Under the pieces are notes generated by a model. That model ran no database searches, was not told the origin of the DNA, and saw only the letters and a list, made by a program, of their open reading frames with translations. 64,000 nt of DNA, from the NCBI GenBank assembly GCA_016708905.1, contig JADJEV010000001.1:700737-764736 (forward strand). The letters run 5' to 3'. Both the position numbers and the translations under genes were made by a program. Source of the DNA: Candidatus Methylophosphatis roskildensis. Its GTDB lineage: Bacteria; Pseudomonadota; Gammaproteobacteria; Burkholderiales; Rhodocyclaceae. The first letter of the stretch is position 1; each line of letters begins with the position of its first letter. Shown here one piece after another: positions 23,137 to 33,530 of the stretch.

Positions 23137-26100
23137 TCAGTCGGGCAGAGCGCTCGGGCTGGGATTGGCGGCGCGGCGCGCGGCTTTGCGGCGCTCGCGG
23201 CGGCCTTCGACCAGCGAATAGACGGCCGGTACCACGGCCAGGGTCAGCAGGGTGGAGGAGATCATGCCGCCGATGACGGCGATCGACAGCGGCTGATTGG
23301 TCTCGCTGCCGGCGCCGAAACCCAGTGCCGCCGGTGACAGCGCGAGGATCACGGTGGCCGAGGTCATCAGCACCGGACGCATGCGGATCGGGCAGGCGTT
23401 GGACAGCGCGTCGTCCACCTTCATGCCCTCGGCGCGCCGCTGATTGGTCAGATCGACCAGCAGGATCGAGTTCTTCGCCACCAGGCCCACCAGCAGCACC
23501 AGGCCGATCATCGAGTAGATGTTGAGCGTCTGTCCGGTCAGCCACAGTGCGGCCACCCCGCCGACCACCGCCAGCGGCTGCGCGACCATGATGATCAGCG
23601 GCTGCAGGAACGAGTTGAACTGGCTCGCCAGCACCATGTAGAGCAGGATCATCGCCAGGCCGAAGGTGAACGCCATCAGCCGGGTGGTGCGCTGGAATTC
23701 CTCGGCCTGGCCGATGAACTTGACCTGGAAGCCGGGCGGCAGGATCTGTGCAGCCAGTTCGCGCACCTGATTGACCGCGTCGCCCAGCGGCATGGTCGGC
23801 GTGCCGTAGAAGGTGGCCGCGTACTGCAGATCGAAGCGGCCGATCACCGCCGGGCCCAGTTGTTCGTCGAAGCGTGCCACCGAGTCGAGCCGCACCAGTT
23901 TGCCGTCGCGGTTGCGCAGGAAGATCTTCGACATGTCGGCCGGCCGGGCGAATTCGCCGTCGATCGCCTTTACGCGGATGTCGTAGCGCGTGCCGTCGCC
24001 CGGCACTTCGTTGAAGCGTGCGATGTCCACCCCGCCGGCCAGCATGTTGACGGCCAGCGCGACGTCCTCGGACGTGAGTCCGGCGTCGGCGATGCGGGTG
24101 CGATCGGGCAGGAAAACGAGTTGCGGCAGGTCGAGCTGCAGATCGGTATCGAAGCGCCCGAGTCCCGCCTCGGCCTGCAGGCGGTTCTGCAGCTCGCGCG
24201 CCAGCCGGCCGACTTCGCCGATGCTCTCGCCGGCGAGCACGAACTGCAGCGGCTCGCCGCGCGAGCCCTGGACCAGCGGATAGGGCGCGGCGAACACCCG
24301 CGCACCGGCGATCTGCTGTACTTCGTTGCGGATGATCGGCACGACCTGCTGCTGGGTCAGCTTGCGTTCTTCGCGCGGGGCCATGCGCACGACGATCGTG
24401 CCCTGGTTGACCTGGCTCGCGCTGCCGGCGCCGATCAGTGCGAACTCGGTCCGGATCTCCGGATGCCGATTGAGTATCGCTTCGGCCTCCTTGATCTTCG
24501 ACAGCGTGTAGTCGATGTTGGAGCCGAGCGGCGTGCGCAGGTACCTGAGGAACCGGCCTTCGTCCTGGTCGGGCACGAAGGACGAGCCGATGCGGGCGAA
24601 AAAGAACCCGCTGCTCGCCACCACCAGCACGGTCAGCAGCACGACCAGCCAGCGGTGATGCAGCACTGCGCCGAGCAGCCGCGCGTAGGCCCGGTCCAGC
24701 GCATCGAACGCGCGGTCGAGCAGCGCGTAGGCGCCGCGGTGCGACGTCTGTACCCGGATGTAGCGCGAGCACAGCATCGGCGTTAGGGTCAGCGAGACGA
24801 ACAGCGACACCAGCACGCCGAAGGTCACCACGACCGCGAAGCTGCGGAAGAACTGGCCGATGATGCCCGAGAGGAAGATCACCGGCGCGAAGATGCAGAC
24901 CAGCGACAGGGTGGCCGCCATCACCGCGAACACCACTTCGCGCGAGCCGTTGATCGCCGCCGACAGCGGGTCGGGGTCGAGCTCGTGGCGATGCCGGTAG
25001 ATGTTTTCCAGAACCACGATCGCATCGTCGACCACCACGCCGATCAACAGCAGCAGTGCCAGCATGGTGAGCGAGTTGAGGGTGTAGCCGAAGAAGTAGA
25101 TGACCGCGATGGCGCCCATCAGCGACACCGGAATGGCCAGCGCGATGATCAGCGTCGAGCGCAGCGAGCGCAGGAACAGCAACACCACCGCCGCGGCCAG
25201 CAGGGTGCCCTCGATCAGGTGTTCCTTGAGCGACTGGACGATCTCGAGTATGAACAGCGCATCGTTCGAGACGATGGTCAGTTCGAGTCCGGGTGGCAGT
25301 TGCGGGCGGATCTCGTTGTCGACCCGCGCCTTGATGTGCTCGACGATGTCGACCGTATTGGTGTTGGCGACCTTGACCATGCCGAGGCCGACCGACGGCC
25401 GGCCCTCGAAGCGCGCGAGCTGGCGAAAGTCCGCCAGGCCGTCTTCGACCTGTGCCAGATCGGCCAGCCGTATCGCCAGCCGGTCGCGGTGGACGACGAT
25501 CATCTGCTCGAGATCCTCGACGGTGTGGAACTCGAGATCGAGCTTGACCAGGTTTTCCGTCGTGCCCCCGACCAGGAAGCCGCCGGAAAACTGCACATGC
25601 TCGCGCGCGAACGCGGCGGCGATGTCCTGCGCGGTCACGCCGAGCGCGCCCATGCGCTCCGGTCGGAGGTTGACCCGGATGGTGCGTTCGCGGCGGCCGC
25701 CGATGCGCACTTCGCCGACCCCGTCGATGGTTTCCAGCCGCTTCTTGATGACGTTGGCCGCGTACTGGTTGAGCTGCTGCAGGGTGCGGTCACCCTGCAG
25801 GGCCAGCCACATGATCGGCTGGGCGTTGGTTTCGACCTTGGCGACCACCGGCGGATCGGTTCCTTCGGGCAGCCGGCGCAGCACCTGGTTGACCTTCACC
25901 TGCACCTCGTTGAAGGCGACGTCGATCTTCTTCTCCAGCGCGAAGGTGATCGAGATGTTCGACACGCCGGGCGAGGACTGGGACTGCACGTGCTCGATGC
26001 CGGGTACGCCGTTGATCGACGACTCGAGCAGATTGGTGATGCTGGCGTCGACGATCTCCGGGTTGGCGCCTTTCAGGGTGGTGGTGATGGAAATGACCGG

Positions 26101-26226
26101 ATACTCGATATAGGGCATGCGATCCATGCCGATGCGCTGGTAGCTGATGATGCCGAACAGCACCAGCACCGCGCTGAGCATCCAGGCCAGCACATGACGC
26201 TTGATCGAGAGTTCGGGCAGCGTCAT
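23137..26226 (-). CDS. RND efflux transporter, AcrB/MexB-like inner-membrane subunit
   Basis: A 1029-residue proton-driven exporter of the hydrophobe/amphiphile efflux class. Visible: first helix HVLAWMLSAVLVLFGIISY followed by MPYIEYPVISI, the helix-4 proton relay GVVVDDAIVVLENIYRHRHE with paired Asp, the large periplasmic domains in both halves, and the second helix bundle (MIGLVLLVGLVAKNSILLVD). Length is full for the family. It is preceded, nine bases away, by its membrane-fusion adaptor, so they form an operon; no outer-membrane channel gene is nearby, so a TolC-like protein from elsewhere is needed. Substrates (drugs, solvents or others) cannot be told. Confidence 0.93.
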   Translation of the reverse strand: MTLPELSIKRHVLAWMLSAVLVLFGIISYQRIGMDRMPYIEYPVISITTTLKGANPEIVDASITNLLESSINGVPGIEHVQSQSSPGVSNISITFALEKKIDVAFNEVQVKVNQVLRRLPEGTDPPVVAKVETNAQPIMWLALQGDRTLQQLNQYAANVIKKRLETIDGVGEVRIGGRRERTIRVNLRPERMGALGVTAQDIAAAFAREHVQFSGGFLVGGTTENLVKLDLEFHTVEDLEQMIVVHRDRLAIRLADLAQVEDGLADFRQLARFEGRPSVGLGMVKVANTNTVDIVEHIKARVDNEIRPQLPPGLELTIVSNDALFILEIVQSLKEHLIEGTLLAAAVVLLFLRSLRSTLIIALAIPVSLMGAIAVIYFFGYTLNSLTMLALLLLIGVVVDDAIVVLENIYRHRHELDPDPLSAAINGSREVVFAVMAATLSLVCIFAPVIFLSGIIGQFFRSFAVVVTFGVLVSLFVSLTLTPMLCSRYIRVQTSHRGAYALLDRAFDALDRAYARLLGAVLHHRWLVVLLTVLVVASSGFFFARIGSSFVPDQDEGRFLRYLRTPLGSNIDYTLSKIKEAEAILNRHPEIRTEFALIGAGSASQVNQGTIVVRMAPREERKLTQQQVVPIIRNEVQQIAGARVFAAPYPLVQGSRGEPLQFVLAGESIGEVGRLARELQNRLQAEAGLGRFDTDLQLDLPQLVFLPDRTRIADAGLTSEDVALAVNMLAGGVDIARFNEVPGDGTRYDIRVKAIDGEFARPADMSKIFLRNRDGKLVRLDSVARFDEQLGPAVIGRFDLQYAATFYGTPTMPLGDAVNQVRELAAQILPPGFQVKFIGQAEEFQRTTRLMAFTFGLAMILLYMVLASQFNSFLQPLIIMVAQPLAVVGGVAALWLTGQTLNIYSMIGLVLLVGLVAKNSILLVDLTNQRRAEGMKVDDALSNACPIRMRPVLMTSATVILALSPAALGFGAGSETNQPLSIAVIGGMISSTLLTLAVVPAVYSLVEGRRERRKAARRAANPSPSALPD

Positions 26227-26235
26227 CTCGCCGGC

Positions 26236-27342
26236 CTACTGCTTGGTTGCCGCCGCCTGTTTGGCGGTTTCCTTGATGCTGACGGCAGCGCCGTCGCTGA
26301 GGAAACCGGCCCCGTCAAGGGCCACGGTTTCTCCGCCGGCGAGCCCTTTGGTGATTTCGACCATGCCGGCCTTGCGCGCGCCGGTGGTGACGATGCGCTG
26401 CACGGCCTTGCCGTCGGCGATCGCATAGACTACCGTCCCGGCCGGGCGCAGCACGACGCTCTGTTCGGGCACCAGCACCGCGTTGTCGCGCAGATCGATC
26501 AGCACCGAACCGTTAATGGTGCCGCCCGCCAGCAGGCCGGCTTCGTTGTCGAAGCGCACCAGCACGTCGACCGCGCGACTGCCGGCGCTGACCACCGGAC
26601 GAATGTCCTCGACCCTGCCGCTGACCACCAGTCCGGGCGACTGAGGCGAAGTGATGCGCACGGGCTGGCCGCGCCGGATGCGTGCCGCGGCGGTTTCCGG
26701 GTAGGGCAGGATGGCGCGCAGGCGGCGATTGGAAACCATCTTGAACAGGGGATCGCCGACCTTGACGTAGTCGCCGGTGGCGACGATCTGGGCGTCGACC
26801 TCGCCGTCGATAGGCGCGACGACCCGCGCCTTCCCCTGGTTGCTGCGGCCGGAATCGGCCCGGGCCTGGGCGGCGGCGAGCTGGGCGCGCAAGGCGTCGC
26901 GCTGGGCGACCGCGTCGTCCACGGCGTTGCGCGAGACGAAGCCCTTGCCAACCAGATCCTTCTGTCGCTGTACCAGGCGCTCCTGCTGCTCGAGCAGGGA
27001 CTCGAGCCGCTGCAATTCGGCCTTGTCCGAGCGAAGCGCCAGAGCCAGGTCCGACGGATCGAGCAGGGCCATGGTGTCGCCCCGGCGCACCTTTTGCCCG
27101 GCCCGGGTGAGCACCCGCACTACCCGGCCCGGCACCTCGGCACCGACCGTCGGATCGATCAATGATTCCAGTGTGCCCAGCGTGTCTTCAGTGACTTCAA
27201 GCGAGCGTGCGCTCACTGTTGTGGTGGTGACGAGGGTGGCCGGCCCCCCGGCCGCCTTCTTTTCCTCCTTGGGCGCGCAGGCGACGAGCGCGAGACATGC
27301 GCAGGCGGTGGAGATCAGAAGATGTGACTGGATTCGGAGCAT
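26236..27342 (-). CDS. RND efflux periplasmic adaptor (membrane fusion lipoprotein)
   Basis: A 368-residue periplasmic adaptor with a lipoprotein signal (LISTACACLALVACAPKEEK, lipobox LVAC). Order of parts: barrel-sandwich/lipoyl half (GAEVPGRVVRVLTRAGQKVR), coiled-coil hairpin (LQRLESLLEQQERLVQRQKD), second lipoyl half (RVVAPIDGEVDAQIVATGDY), beta-barrel domain and a membrane-proximal domain ending near KGLAGGETVALDG. It joins the RND pump encoded downstream to an outer-membrane channel. The tail AKQAAATKQ is unremarkable. Intact, with ATG at 27342. Confidence 0.92.
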   Translation of the reverse strand: MLRIQSHLLISTACACLALVACAPKEEKKAAGGPATLVTTTTVSARSLEVTEDTLGTLESLIDPTVGAEVPGRVVRVLTRAGQKVRRGDTMALLDPSDLALALRSDKAELQRLESLLEQQERLVQRQKDLVGKGFVSRNAVDDAVAQRDALRAQLAAAQARADSGRSNQGKARVVAPIDGEVDAQIVATGDYVKVGDPLFKMVSNRRLRAILPYPETAAARIRRGQPVRITSPQSPGLVVSGRVEDIRPVVSAGSRAVDVLVRFDNEAGLLAGGTINGSVLIDLRDNAVLVPEQSVVLRPAGTVVYAIADGKAVQRIVTTGARKAGMVEITKGLAGGETVALDGAGFLSDGAAVSIKETAKQAAATKQ

Positions 27343-27420
27343 CTTGAAACGCCCGGGCAGTTGCCGCTATCGGTATCCGACCCGCTAGGCCGGCGAATCG
27401 TTCGCCTTAAATGGAAGCTT

Positions 27421-28676
27421 TCAGGGAAGCGTCGTTTCGAGCGCAAACAGTTCCTCGACCGTTTCCCGGCGGCGAATCTGCCTGGCCTGACTGCCGTCGA
27501 CCAGAATTTCGGCCGCGCGCGGGCGGGTGTTGTAGTGGAACTCATGGTCATGCCGTATGCGCCGGCCGAGAGGATTGCCAGCAGGTCGCCGGCTTCGACC
27601 GCCAGTTCGCGATCATGGCCGAGAAAATCGCCGCTTTCGCAGACCGGGCCGACCACGTCGTAGCGGCACGTCGCCACGGGCCGCGGTGCCACCGGTTGTA
27701 TCTCATGGAACGCGTCGTAGAGCGCGGGGCGGGTCAGGTCGTTCATGGCCGCGTCGACCACCGCGAAGTTCTTCTCGGCGCCGTGCTTCAGGTACTCGAT
27801 GCGGGTCAACAGCAGGCCGGCGTTGCCGACCAGCGAACGGCCGGGTTCGAAGCGGATCTCTTCACGTCGCCCCTCGAGCTGGGCGAGCACGGGTGCCAGA
27901 TAGCCGGCGACCGGGGGCGGCGCTTCATCGCGATAGCGTATGCCCAGCCCGCCGCCCAGGTCGAGGTGAGTCAGTTCGATGCCGTCGGCAGCCAGGCGGT
28001 CGGCCAGGCCGAGCACTTTGGCGGTTGCCTCGGCGATCGGCGCGGGGTCGAGCAGTTGGGAGCCGATATGGCAGGCGATACCGCGGATCTCCAGATTCGC
28101 CAGCGCGCGGGCATGCGCATACAGCGCGATCGCGTCTTCGAAGGCGATGCCGAACTTGTTCTTCCTGAGACCGGTGGAAATGTAAGGGTGGGTTTTCGGA
28201 TCGACATCGGGATTGACGCGAAGCGCGATCGGCGCCCGCTTGCCGTGCGCACCCGCGACGCTGTTCAGGCGTTCGAGTTCGGCCGCCGATTCGACGTTGA
28301 AGCAATGCACACCGGCCTCGAGCGCCGCCCGCATCTCGGCCGTCGACTTGCCGACGCCTGAGAACACCGTTCGTGATGCCTGGCCGCCGGCGACCAGCAC
28401 ACGCGCCAGTTCGCCGCCCGAAACGATGTCGAAGCCGCTGCCGAGTCGGGCGAACACATCGAGAATCGCCAGATTGGAGTTCGCCTTGACCGCATAGCAG
28501 ATGCTCGCCCGCCGGCCGGCCAGGGCTTCGCGCCAGCTTGCATAGGCGCTGGTCAGCGCGGCGCGCGAATAGACATAGCAAGGCGTGCCGAAGCGCCGGG
28601 CGATGTCTTCCAGGGCAACGCCCTCGATGTGCAGCGATCCATCGCGAAAATGGACCGACTGCTCGGCAGAACTCAA
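27421..28676 (-). CDS. lysA: Diaminopimelate decarboxylase (one-base shift near the end)
   Basis: PLP-dependent enzyme making L-lysine from meso-diaminopimelate. Alanine-racemase-type barrel: PLP lysine in SICYAVKANSNLAIL, then GFDIVSGGELARVL, NPDVDPKTHPYISTGLRKNKFG in two parts, and HLDLGGGLGIRY. The C-terminal domain has VVGPVCESGDFLG with the conserved Cys of the dimer active site. After AYGMTMSS the printed frame gives nonsense; inserting one base at ~27536 restores NYNTRPRAAEILVDG and an end ETTLP at TGA 27421, the normal family end. Total ~419 residues. Since lysine synthesis is normally essential, a sequencing deletion is likelier than a real lesion. It overlaps the LptM-like gene by four bases. 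Confidence 0.92.
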
Positions 28677-28855
28677 GGCTTGGCCCCTGCCGCAGGGGCT
28701 TTGCTATCATCGGTCGAGACAGGTGCGGGCTGGGCGGCGGGCGGCTTTTTCGCCGGCGCAACGACCGGACGCTGCGGAATGTAGAGCGCGCCCTTGTTGC
28801 CACAGCCGGCACAGACGAAGGCGAGCATGAATGCGCCGATCAGACTGGATTTCAT
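28673..28855 (-). CDS. lptM: LptM (YifL)-like small lipoprotein
   Basis: A 60-residue lipoprotein: signal LIGAFMLAFVCAGC with the lipobox CAGC, then the family core GCGNKGALYIPQ and a Pro/Ala-rich tail (APAKKPPAAQPAPV). LptM proteins assist assembly of the LptDE lipopolysaccharide translocon in the outer membrane. The stop overlaps the lysA start by four bases (ATGA), which is the conserved lptM-lysA order of many proteobacteria. The divergent cyaY gene begins 45 bp upstream. Confidence 0.85.
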   Translation of the reverse strand: MKSSLIGAFMLAFVCAGCGNKGALYIPQRPVVAPAKKPPAAQPAPVSTDDSKAPAAGAKP

Positions 28856-28899
28856 GGATCGATGGTCAGGCAGTTGGACGAATCAGAAGGCGATGATAC

Positions 28900-29220
28900 A
28901 TGGACGAAGCTCAATTCAATGCGGCTGCCGATGAGATGCTGGCTCACATCGAGCGCGCCCTCGACGGCTGCCCGGCCGAGCTCGACTACCAGGTGAAGCC
29001 AGGTGGCGTGCTCGAACTCGAGTTCGAGGACGGCAGCAAGATCATCATCAATCGTCACACGGCTGCGCGGGAGATCTGGGTCGCGGCGCGCTCGGGCGGC
29101 TTTCATTTCAAGCCCGAAGGCAGTCGCTGGGTGGGCACGCGCGATGGGCGGGAGTTGTTTGCCGCACTCTCCGCCATGGTCAGCCAGCAGGCCGGCGAGC
29201 CGATCTTTTTGTCCGGCTGA
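28900..29220 (+). CDS. cyaY: Iron-sulfur assembly protein CyaY (frataxin)
   Basis: A 106-residue frataxin-family protein, which binds iron and tunes the IscS cysteine desulfurase during Fe-S cluster assembly. Features: acidic N-terminal helix DEAQFNAAADEMLAHIERAL, then LDYQVKPGGVLELEFEDGSK, the strand IIINRHTAAREIWVAARSGG and FHFKPEGSRWVGTRDGREL. Intact and of usual length. Transcribed divergently from lptM-lysA, a conserved arrangement. Its stop codon (29218-29220) directly abuts the last codon of the convergent ponA gene (29221), leaving no intergenic terminator. Confidence 0.93.
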   Translation: MDEAQFNAAADEMLAHIERALDGCPAELDYQVKPGGVLELEFEDGSKIIINRHTAAREIWVAARSGGFHFKPEGSRWVGTRDGRELFAALSAMVSQQAGEPIFLSG

Positions 29221-31731
29221 TCAGCTTCGCGGCCGGATCGGCATCGGCGGCACGGCTTCGCGTATCGGTGCCGGCTTGGGTGCGACGGATGGCCCCGATT
29301 GCGCCGGGCCAGGCGCAGGCACAAGCGGTGGGGGGTGGTGCGAGCGGCGAGGTTGGCGTCGGCGCGGGGGGGCCGGGCGACAGCAGGATTGCCGGCGCGG
29401 GCGCCTCGGCATCGCCCGACGAGGGCGGCGGCTCGGGAATCGAAGGCAGCACCGGGATCGCGGGCAGGTTTTCCTTGTACATCAGGTCGGAAACTTCCCG
29501 TCCAGCCGAGTCCGGCTCGCTCCTGATGCGGGTCAGTCCCTCCGGCACCTCCATGAAGCTCTCGGGGACGCCCTTCAGTACCTTGTCCATATAGCTGACC
29601 CAGATCGGCAGTGCGGCCGAGCCGCCGGTTTCGCCGGTCCCGAGTTTGCGCGGTTGATCGAAACCGATCCAGGCGACGCCGACGACCGTTGGCTGGTAGC
29701 CGCAGAACCACGCATCGATATACTCGTTGGTGGTGCCGGTCTTGCCTGCGAGATCGGCACGCTTGAGCGACAGGGCGCGGGTGGCGGTGCCGCGACGCAC
29801 GACGTCGTGCATCATGCTGTCGATCAGGTAGGCGTTGCGTGCGTCGATGACGCGCAATTGGTCGTCGCCCGCGGCTGGCGGGTCGACCTGGGCGAGTACC
29901 TTGCCGTTGCCGTCGACAATCTGCTTCACGATATAAGGCTCGATCTTGTAGCCGCCGTTGGCGAACACCGAGTAGGCAGACAGCATGTGCCACGGAGTGG
30001 ACGAGCCGGCGCCAAGCGCCATGGTCAGATAGGGCGGATTGCGGTCGGCCTCGAAGCCGAAGCGCCCGACATAGTCTTGCGCATAGCGCGTGCCGATGGA
30101 CTTGAGCAGGCGGATCGACACCATGTTCTTCGACCGTGCCAGGGCGGTGCGCAGGGTCATCGGGCCGTCGTACTTGCCGTCGTAGTTTTCGGCTCCCAGA
30201 CCTGGCTGCCGGTTTCCTCGACCGAAAAAGCGATTGGGGAATCGTCGACGACGCTCGACGGTGCGTAACCTTTCTCCAGTGCGGCCGAGTAGATGAAGGG
30301 TTTGAAACTGGAACCGGGCTGGCGCCAGGCCTGGGTGACGTGATTGAACTTGTTGCGTTCGAAATCGAATCCGCCGATCAGGGCACGCACGCTGCCGTCC
30401 TGCGGATTGGCCGAGACGAAAGCGACCTCGACTTCGGGCAACTGGGAAATTTCCCAGCCTTTCTCCAGCTTGAGGATCCGGACCAGCGCGCCCCGGCGCA
30501 GGCGCTTGTTCGGCGGAGCCTTCTCGTCGAGCATGGGCGCGGCGAACTTCAGCCCGTCCGCGCCGATCGTGACCACTTCACCGCCTCGTCGGTAGGCACG
30601 AACGGCCTTGCGGCTGGCTTCGAGCACGACGGCTGGCCGCAATTCGTCGGAGTCCGACACGTCCTGCAGAAACTCGTCGAGGGCCTCGTCCTGTTCCGAC
30701 TTGGCCTTGCCCATGTCGAAGTACGCTTCGGCCCCGCGGTAGCCGTGGCGGCGGTCGTAATCCATGACACCCTTCCTTGCGGCGGCGTAGGCCGCCATCT
30801 GGTCGGCACGGGTGATGGTCGTGACTACCTTGGCCCCATGAGAGTAGGTATCCTCGTGCAGGTGTTCATACGCTATTTGGCGGGCCATCTCGGCGACATA
30901 GTCGGCCCGCACCGGAAAGTCCTCAGGATCACGCTGGATGTGCAGTTTTTCCTGTTGCGCATCCGCCAGCTGCCTATCATTCACGAACCTCAGCTCGTGC
31001 ATCCGCCGTAAAACATATTGTTGCCGCACGGCGGCACGCTTGGGGTTGGCGACCGGGTTGAAGGCGGACGGTGCTTTCGGCAGACCGGCGAGCATTGCCG
31101 CTTCAGCAATGCTCAAGTCCGCCAATTCCTTGCCGAAATAGGTGTGGGCAGCGGCAGAGAAACCATAGGCTCTTTGGCCGAGGTATATCTGATTGATGTA
31201 TAACTGCAGAATTTCGTCCTTCGAGAGGTTGTTCTCGATCTTGAAGGACAGCAGTGCCTCGTAGAGTTTGCGGCTGACGGTTTTTTCGCTGCTGAGAAAG
31301 AAGTTGCGGGCGACCTGCATGGTGATCGTGGATGCACCTTGCCGTTTGCCGCCGCTCGAGAAATTGGACCATGCGGCACGCATCACGCCGATTGTGTCAA
31401 CGCCGGGGTGCTGGTAGAAGCGCTCGTCCTCGGCGGCAAGGATGGCCTGCTTCATGATGGGTGGAACGTCCTGGATGCGGACGAAATTCCGGCGCTCTTC
31501 GCCGAATTCGCCGATCAAGTAGCCATCCGCGGTATAGACGCGCAACGGAATTTTTGGCCGGTAGTCGGTCAGGACGTCAAGCGAAGGCAGGTTGGGGTAG
31601 GCAAATACGGCAACCAAGCCACCCAGCGCAACGGCCAGCAGGACGAGTCCGACAAGAACGACGACCGGATAGAGGATCCAGCGCAGGATCGACGGCAAGG
31701 GGAAGTCTCGGAGGGGAGGAAATCGTGGCAA
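29221..31731 (-). CDS. ponA: Penicillin-binding protein 1A, bifunctional (two shifts)
   Basis: Class A PBP, inner-membrane anchored, polymerising and cross-linking peptidoglycan. One N-terminal helix (ILYPVVVLVGLVLLAVAL). Glycosyltransferase: AILAAEDERFYQHPGVD with the catalytic Glu, GASTITMQVARNFFLS and LSKDEILQLYINQIYLGQRA in parts. Transpeptidase: Ser nucleophile in WRQPGSSFKPFIYSAAL, RSKNMVSIRL (SxN) and LAGKTGTTNEY (KTG). A missing A at ~30187 breaks WEPKNYDGKYDGP. A second shift in the G-run at ~29335 separates the Pro-rich tail, whose better reading is PAPIREAVPPMPIRPRS ending at 29221. About 837 residues overall. Both shifts are at homopolymers and probably technical. Confidence 0.9.
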
Positions 31732-31767
31732 TTATATCAGTATGCCCATTTGGACCAAGAAATCCGC

Positions 31768-31796
31768 TTTACAGTCATCGGGGTTGCTGCTAGCAT
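31768..31796 (+). promoter_or_regulatory. Sigma-70-type promoter for pilM
   Basis: TTTACA at 31768-31773 and TAGCAT at 31791-31796, 17 bases apart, in the space between divergent ponA and pilM. The TTG start of pilM lies 55 bases further. Both hexamers differ from consensus by one or two bases; predicted by eye only. Confidence 0.5.
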
Positions 31797-31850
31797 CTCA
31801 TGTAAATTGTACGTTTAGCGCCTAACACACTAAAAAACAAAGGATTTCCC

Positions 31851-32930
31851 TTGCCGATTGATCTGTCGATTCTAAATCCGAAGGCGCGACCGCTGATCGG
31901 ACTCGACATTTCGTCTTCCGCCGTGAAGATGGTCGAGTTGTCCGATGCCGGCAAGGGGGCGTTTCGGATAGAGCGCTACACCATCGAGCCGCTGCCGCGC
32001 GAAGCCGTGGCGGACGGCAACATCGTCAATCTCGAGGCCGTGGCCGAGGCGATCAAGCGTGCGTGGAAGCGCATTCAAACGCCGACCAAGTTTGTAGCGA
32101 TGGCGCTTCCCGGCGCAGCGGTGATCACCAAGAAGATCATTGTCCCGGCGGGTCAGCGCGAGACAGAGCTGGAGATGCTTGTCGAATCGGAAGCCAACCA
32201 GTACATCCCCTTCGCTCTCGAGGAGGTCAACCTCGATTTTCAGGTCCTGGGTCAATCGCCGGGTAGTCCCGATGACGTCGAAGTCCTGATCGCCGCCTCG
32301 CGCAAAGAAAAAGTCGAAGACCGAGTGGCCGTAGCGGAAGCGGCTGGTCTGAAGCCGATGGTGATGGACGTCGAGTCCTATGCGGCGCAGTCAGCGTTTG
32401 AATTGGTCGAAGGACAACTGCCAGAAAACGGCAAGAACAAAGTCATCGCGCTTGTCGATGTCGGCTCGAACGTCATGAACGTCACGGTGTTCAAGAACGA
32501 TCAGGCCGTGTATTCGCGCGAGCAGGCATTCGGCGGATATCAGCTGACACAGGACATCATGCGTCAATACGGCATGAATGCCGACGAAGCAGAATCAGCG
32601 AAGCGCGCGAGTACCTTGCCAGAGAATTACGAAAGCGATCTGCTGCGGCCCTTCCTCGACAATCTCGCACTCGAGGTTTCACGAGCGCTGCAGTTCTTCT
32701 TTACTTCGACCCAGTTCAATCAGGTCGATCACATCGTGCTGGCCGGCGGCTGCGCAGTGATTTCCGGCGTCGACGAGGTTGTGGCAGGCCGCACCCAGGT
32801 TTCCACGGTGATTGCGAATCCGTTTGCCAACATGGTGTTGGCCTCGCGCATAAAGCCGAAGAATCTTGCGGCAGACGCGCCCTCGCTGATGGTGGCATGC
32901 GGTCTTGCCATGCGGAGGTTCGACGAATGA
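31851..32930 (+). CDS. pilM: Type IV pilus assembly protein PilM
   Basis: A 359-residue actin-like cytosolic ATPase-fold protein that binds the PilN N-terminus and joins the pilus alignment complex to the motor. Visible: PLIGLDISSSAVKMVELS (phosphate-1), VAMALPGAAVITKK, VIALVDVGSNVMNVTVFKND (phosphate-2) and DHIVLAGGCAVISGVDE (adenosine site). The start is TTG at 31851 with AAAGGA six bases upstream; no in-frame ATG lies nearby. The gene overlaps pilN by four bases. First gene of a pilMNOPQ operon and the only fully intact one besides pilP. Confidence 0.95.
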   Translation: MPIDLSILNPKARPLIGLDISSSAVKMVELSDAGKGAFRIERYTIEPLPREAVADGNIVNLEAVAEAIKRAWKRIQTPTKFVAMALPGAAVITKKIIVPAGQRETELEMLVESEANQYIPFALEEVNLDFQVLGQSPGSPDDVEVLIAASRKEKVEDRVAVAEAAGLKPMVMDVESYAAQSAFELVEGQLPENGKNKVIALVDVGSNVMNVTVFKNDQAVYSREQAFGGYQLTQDIMRQYGMNADEAESAKRASTLPENYESDLLRPFLDNLALEVSRALQFFFTSTQFNQVDHIVLAGGCAVISGVDEVVAGRTQVSTVIANPFANMVLASRIKPKNLAADAPSLMVACGLAMRRFDE

Positions 32931-33530
32931 TCCGCGTAAATCTGCTACCTCACCGCGAAGAGAAACGCCGTGCCCGCAGGCAGCAGTTCTACGCCCTGGC
33001 GGGTTTGGTTCTGGTACTGGGGGCGGTGATTGCAATCGCCGTGCATACGATAATTTCCGGATACATCTCGACGCAGGAAGCCAAGAACGCCTTCCTGAAG
33101 ACCGAGATCGCAAAGCTCGACAAGGAAATCGATGAGATCAAGCGGCTCAAGGAGCAAACCGACGCCTTGCTTGCCCGCAAGCGGGTGATCGAGTCTTTGC
33201 AGTCCAATCGCGCAGAGACCGTGCTGTTCTTCAATGAGCTGGCAAAGCAGGTTCCGGAAGGCGTACGTTCGCGCGGTCAAGCAGAGCGGGCTGAAGATCA
33301 ATATCGCCGGGTTTGCGCAGTCGAACGCACGCGTTTCCACGCTGATGCGAAATCTCGACGCCTCGCCACTTCTGGAAAAGCCGAATCTGGTCGAGATCAA
33401 GTCTGCCATGCAGGGGACAAGACGCTTGAGCGACTTCAACCTGAACGTCACGATCACCCGAGCTGCACCGGACGACGGGAAGGCCCTACCCAAAGGGAAT
33501 AGCGCGCCCGCGGGAGGCAAGAAGTCATGA
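32927..33530 (+). CDS. pilN: Type IV pilus protein PilN (one-base shift)
   Basis: An inner-membrane bitopic protein, ~200 residues. The short cytosolic start MIRVNLLPHREEKR is the PilM-binding motif; then one helix (LAGLVLVLGAVIAIAVHTI), a coiled coil (LKTEIAKLDKEIDEIKRLKE) and the periplasmic ferredoxin-like domain. At ~33262 the frame must move by one: PEGV|YVRAVKQSGLKINIAG, which continues to TGA at 33530. One base is missing in GGCGTACG. It overlaps pilO by four bases. With PilO it forms the periplasmic part of the alignment complex. Confidence 0.92.

Noticed and set aside
24985..27165. 726-codon frame opposite the RND pump and adaptor
   Set aside because: Asp/His/Arg-rich antisense translation typical of GC-rich coding strands; the minus-strand genes have full family motifs.
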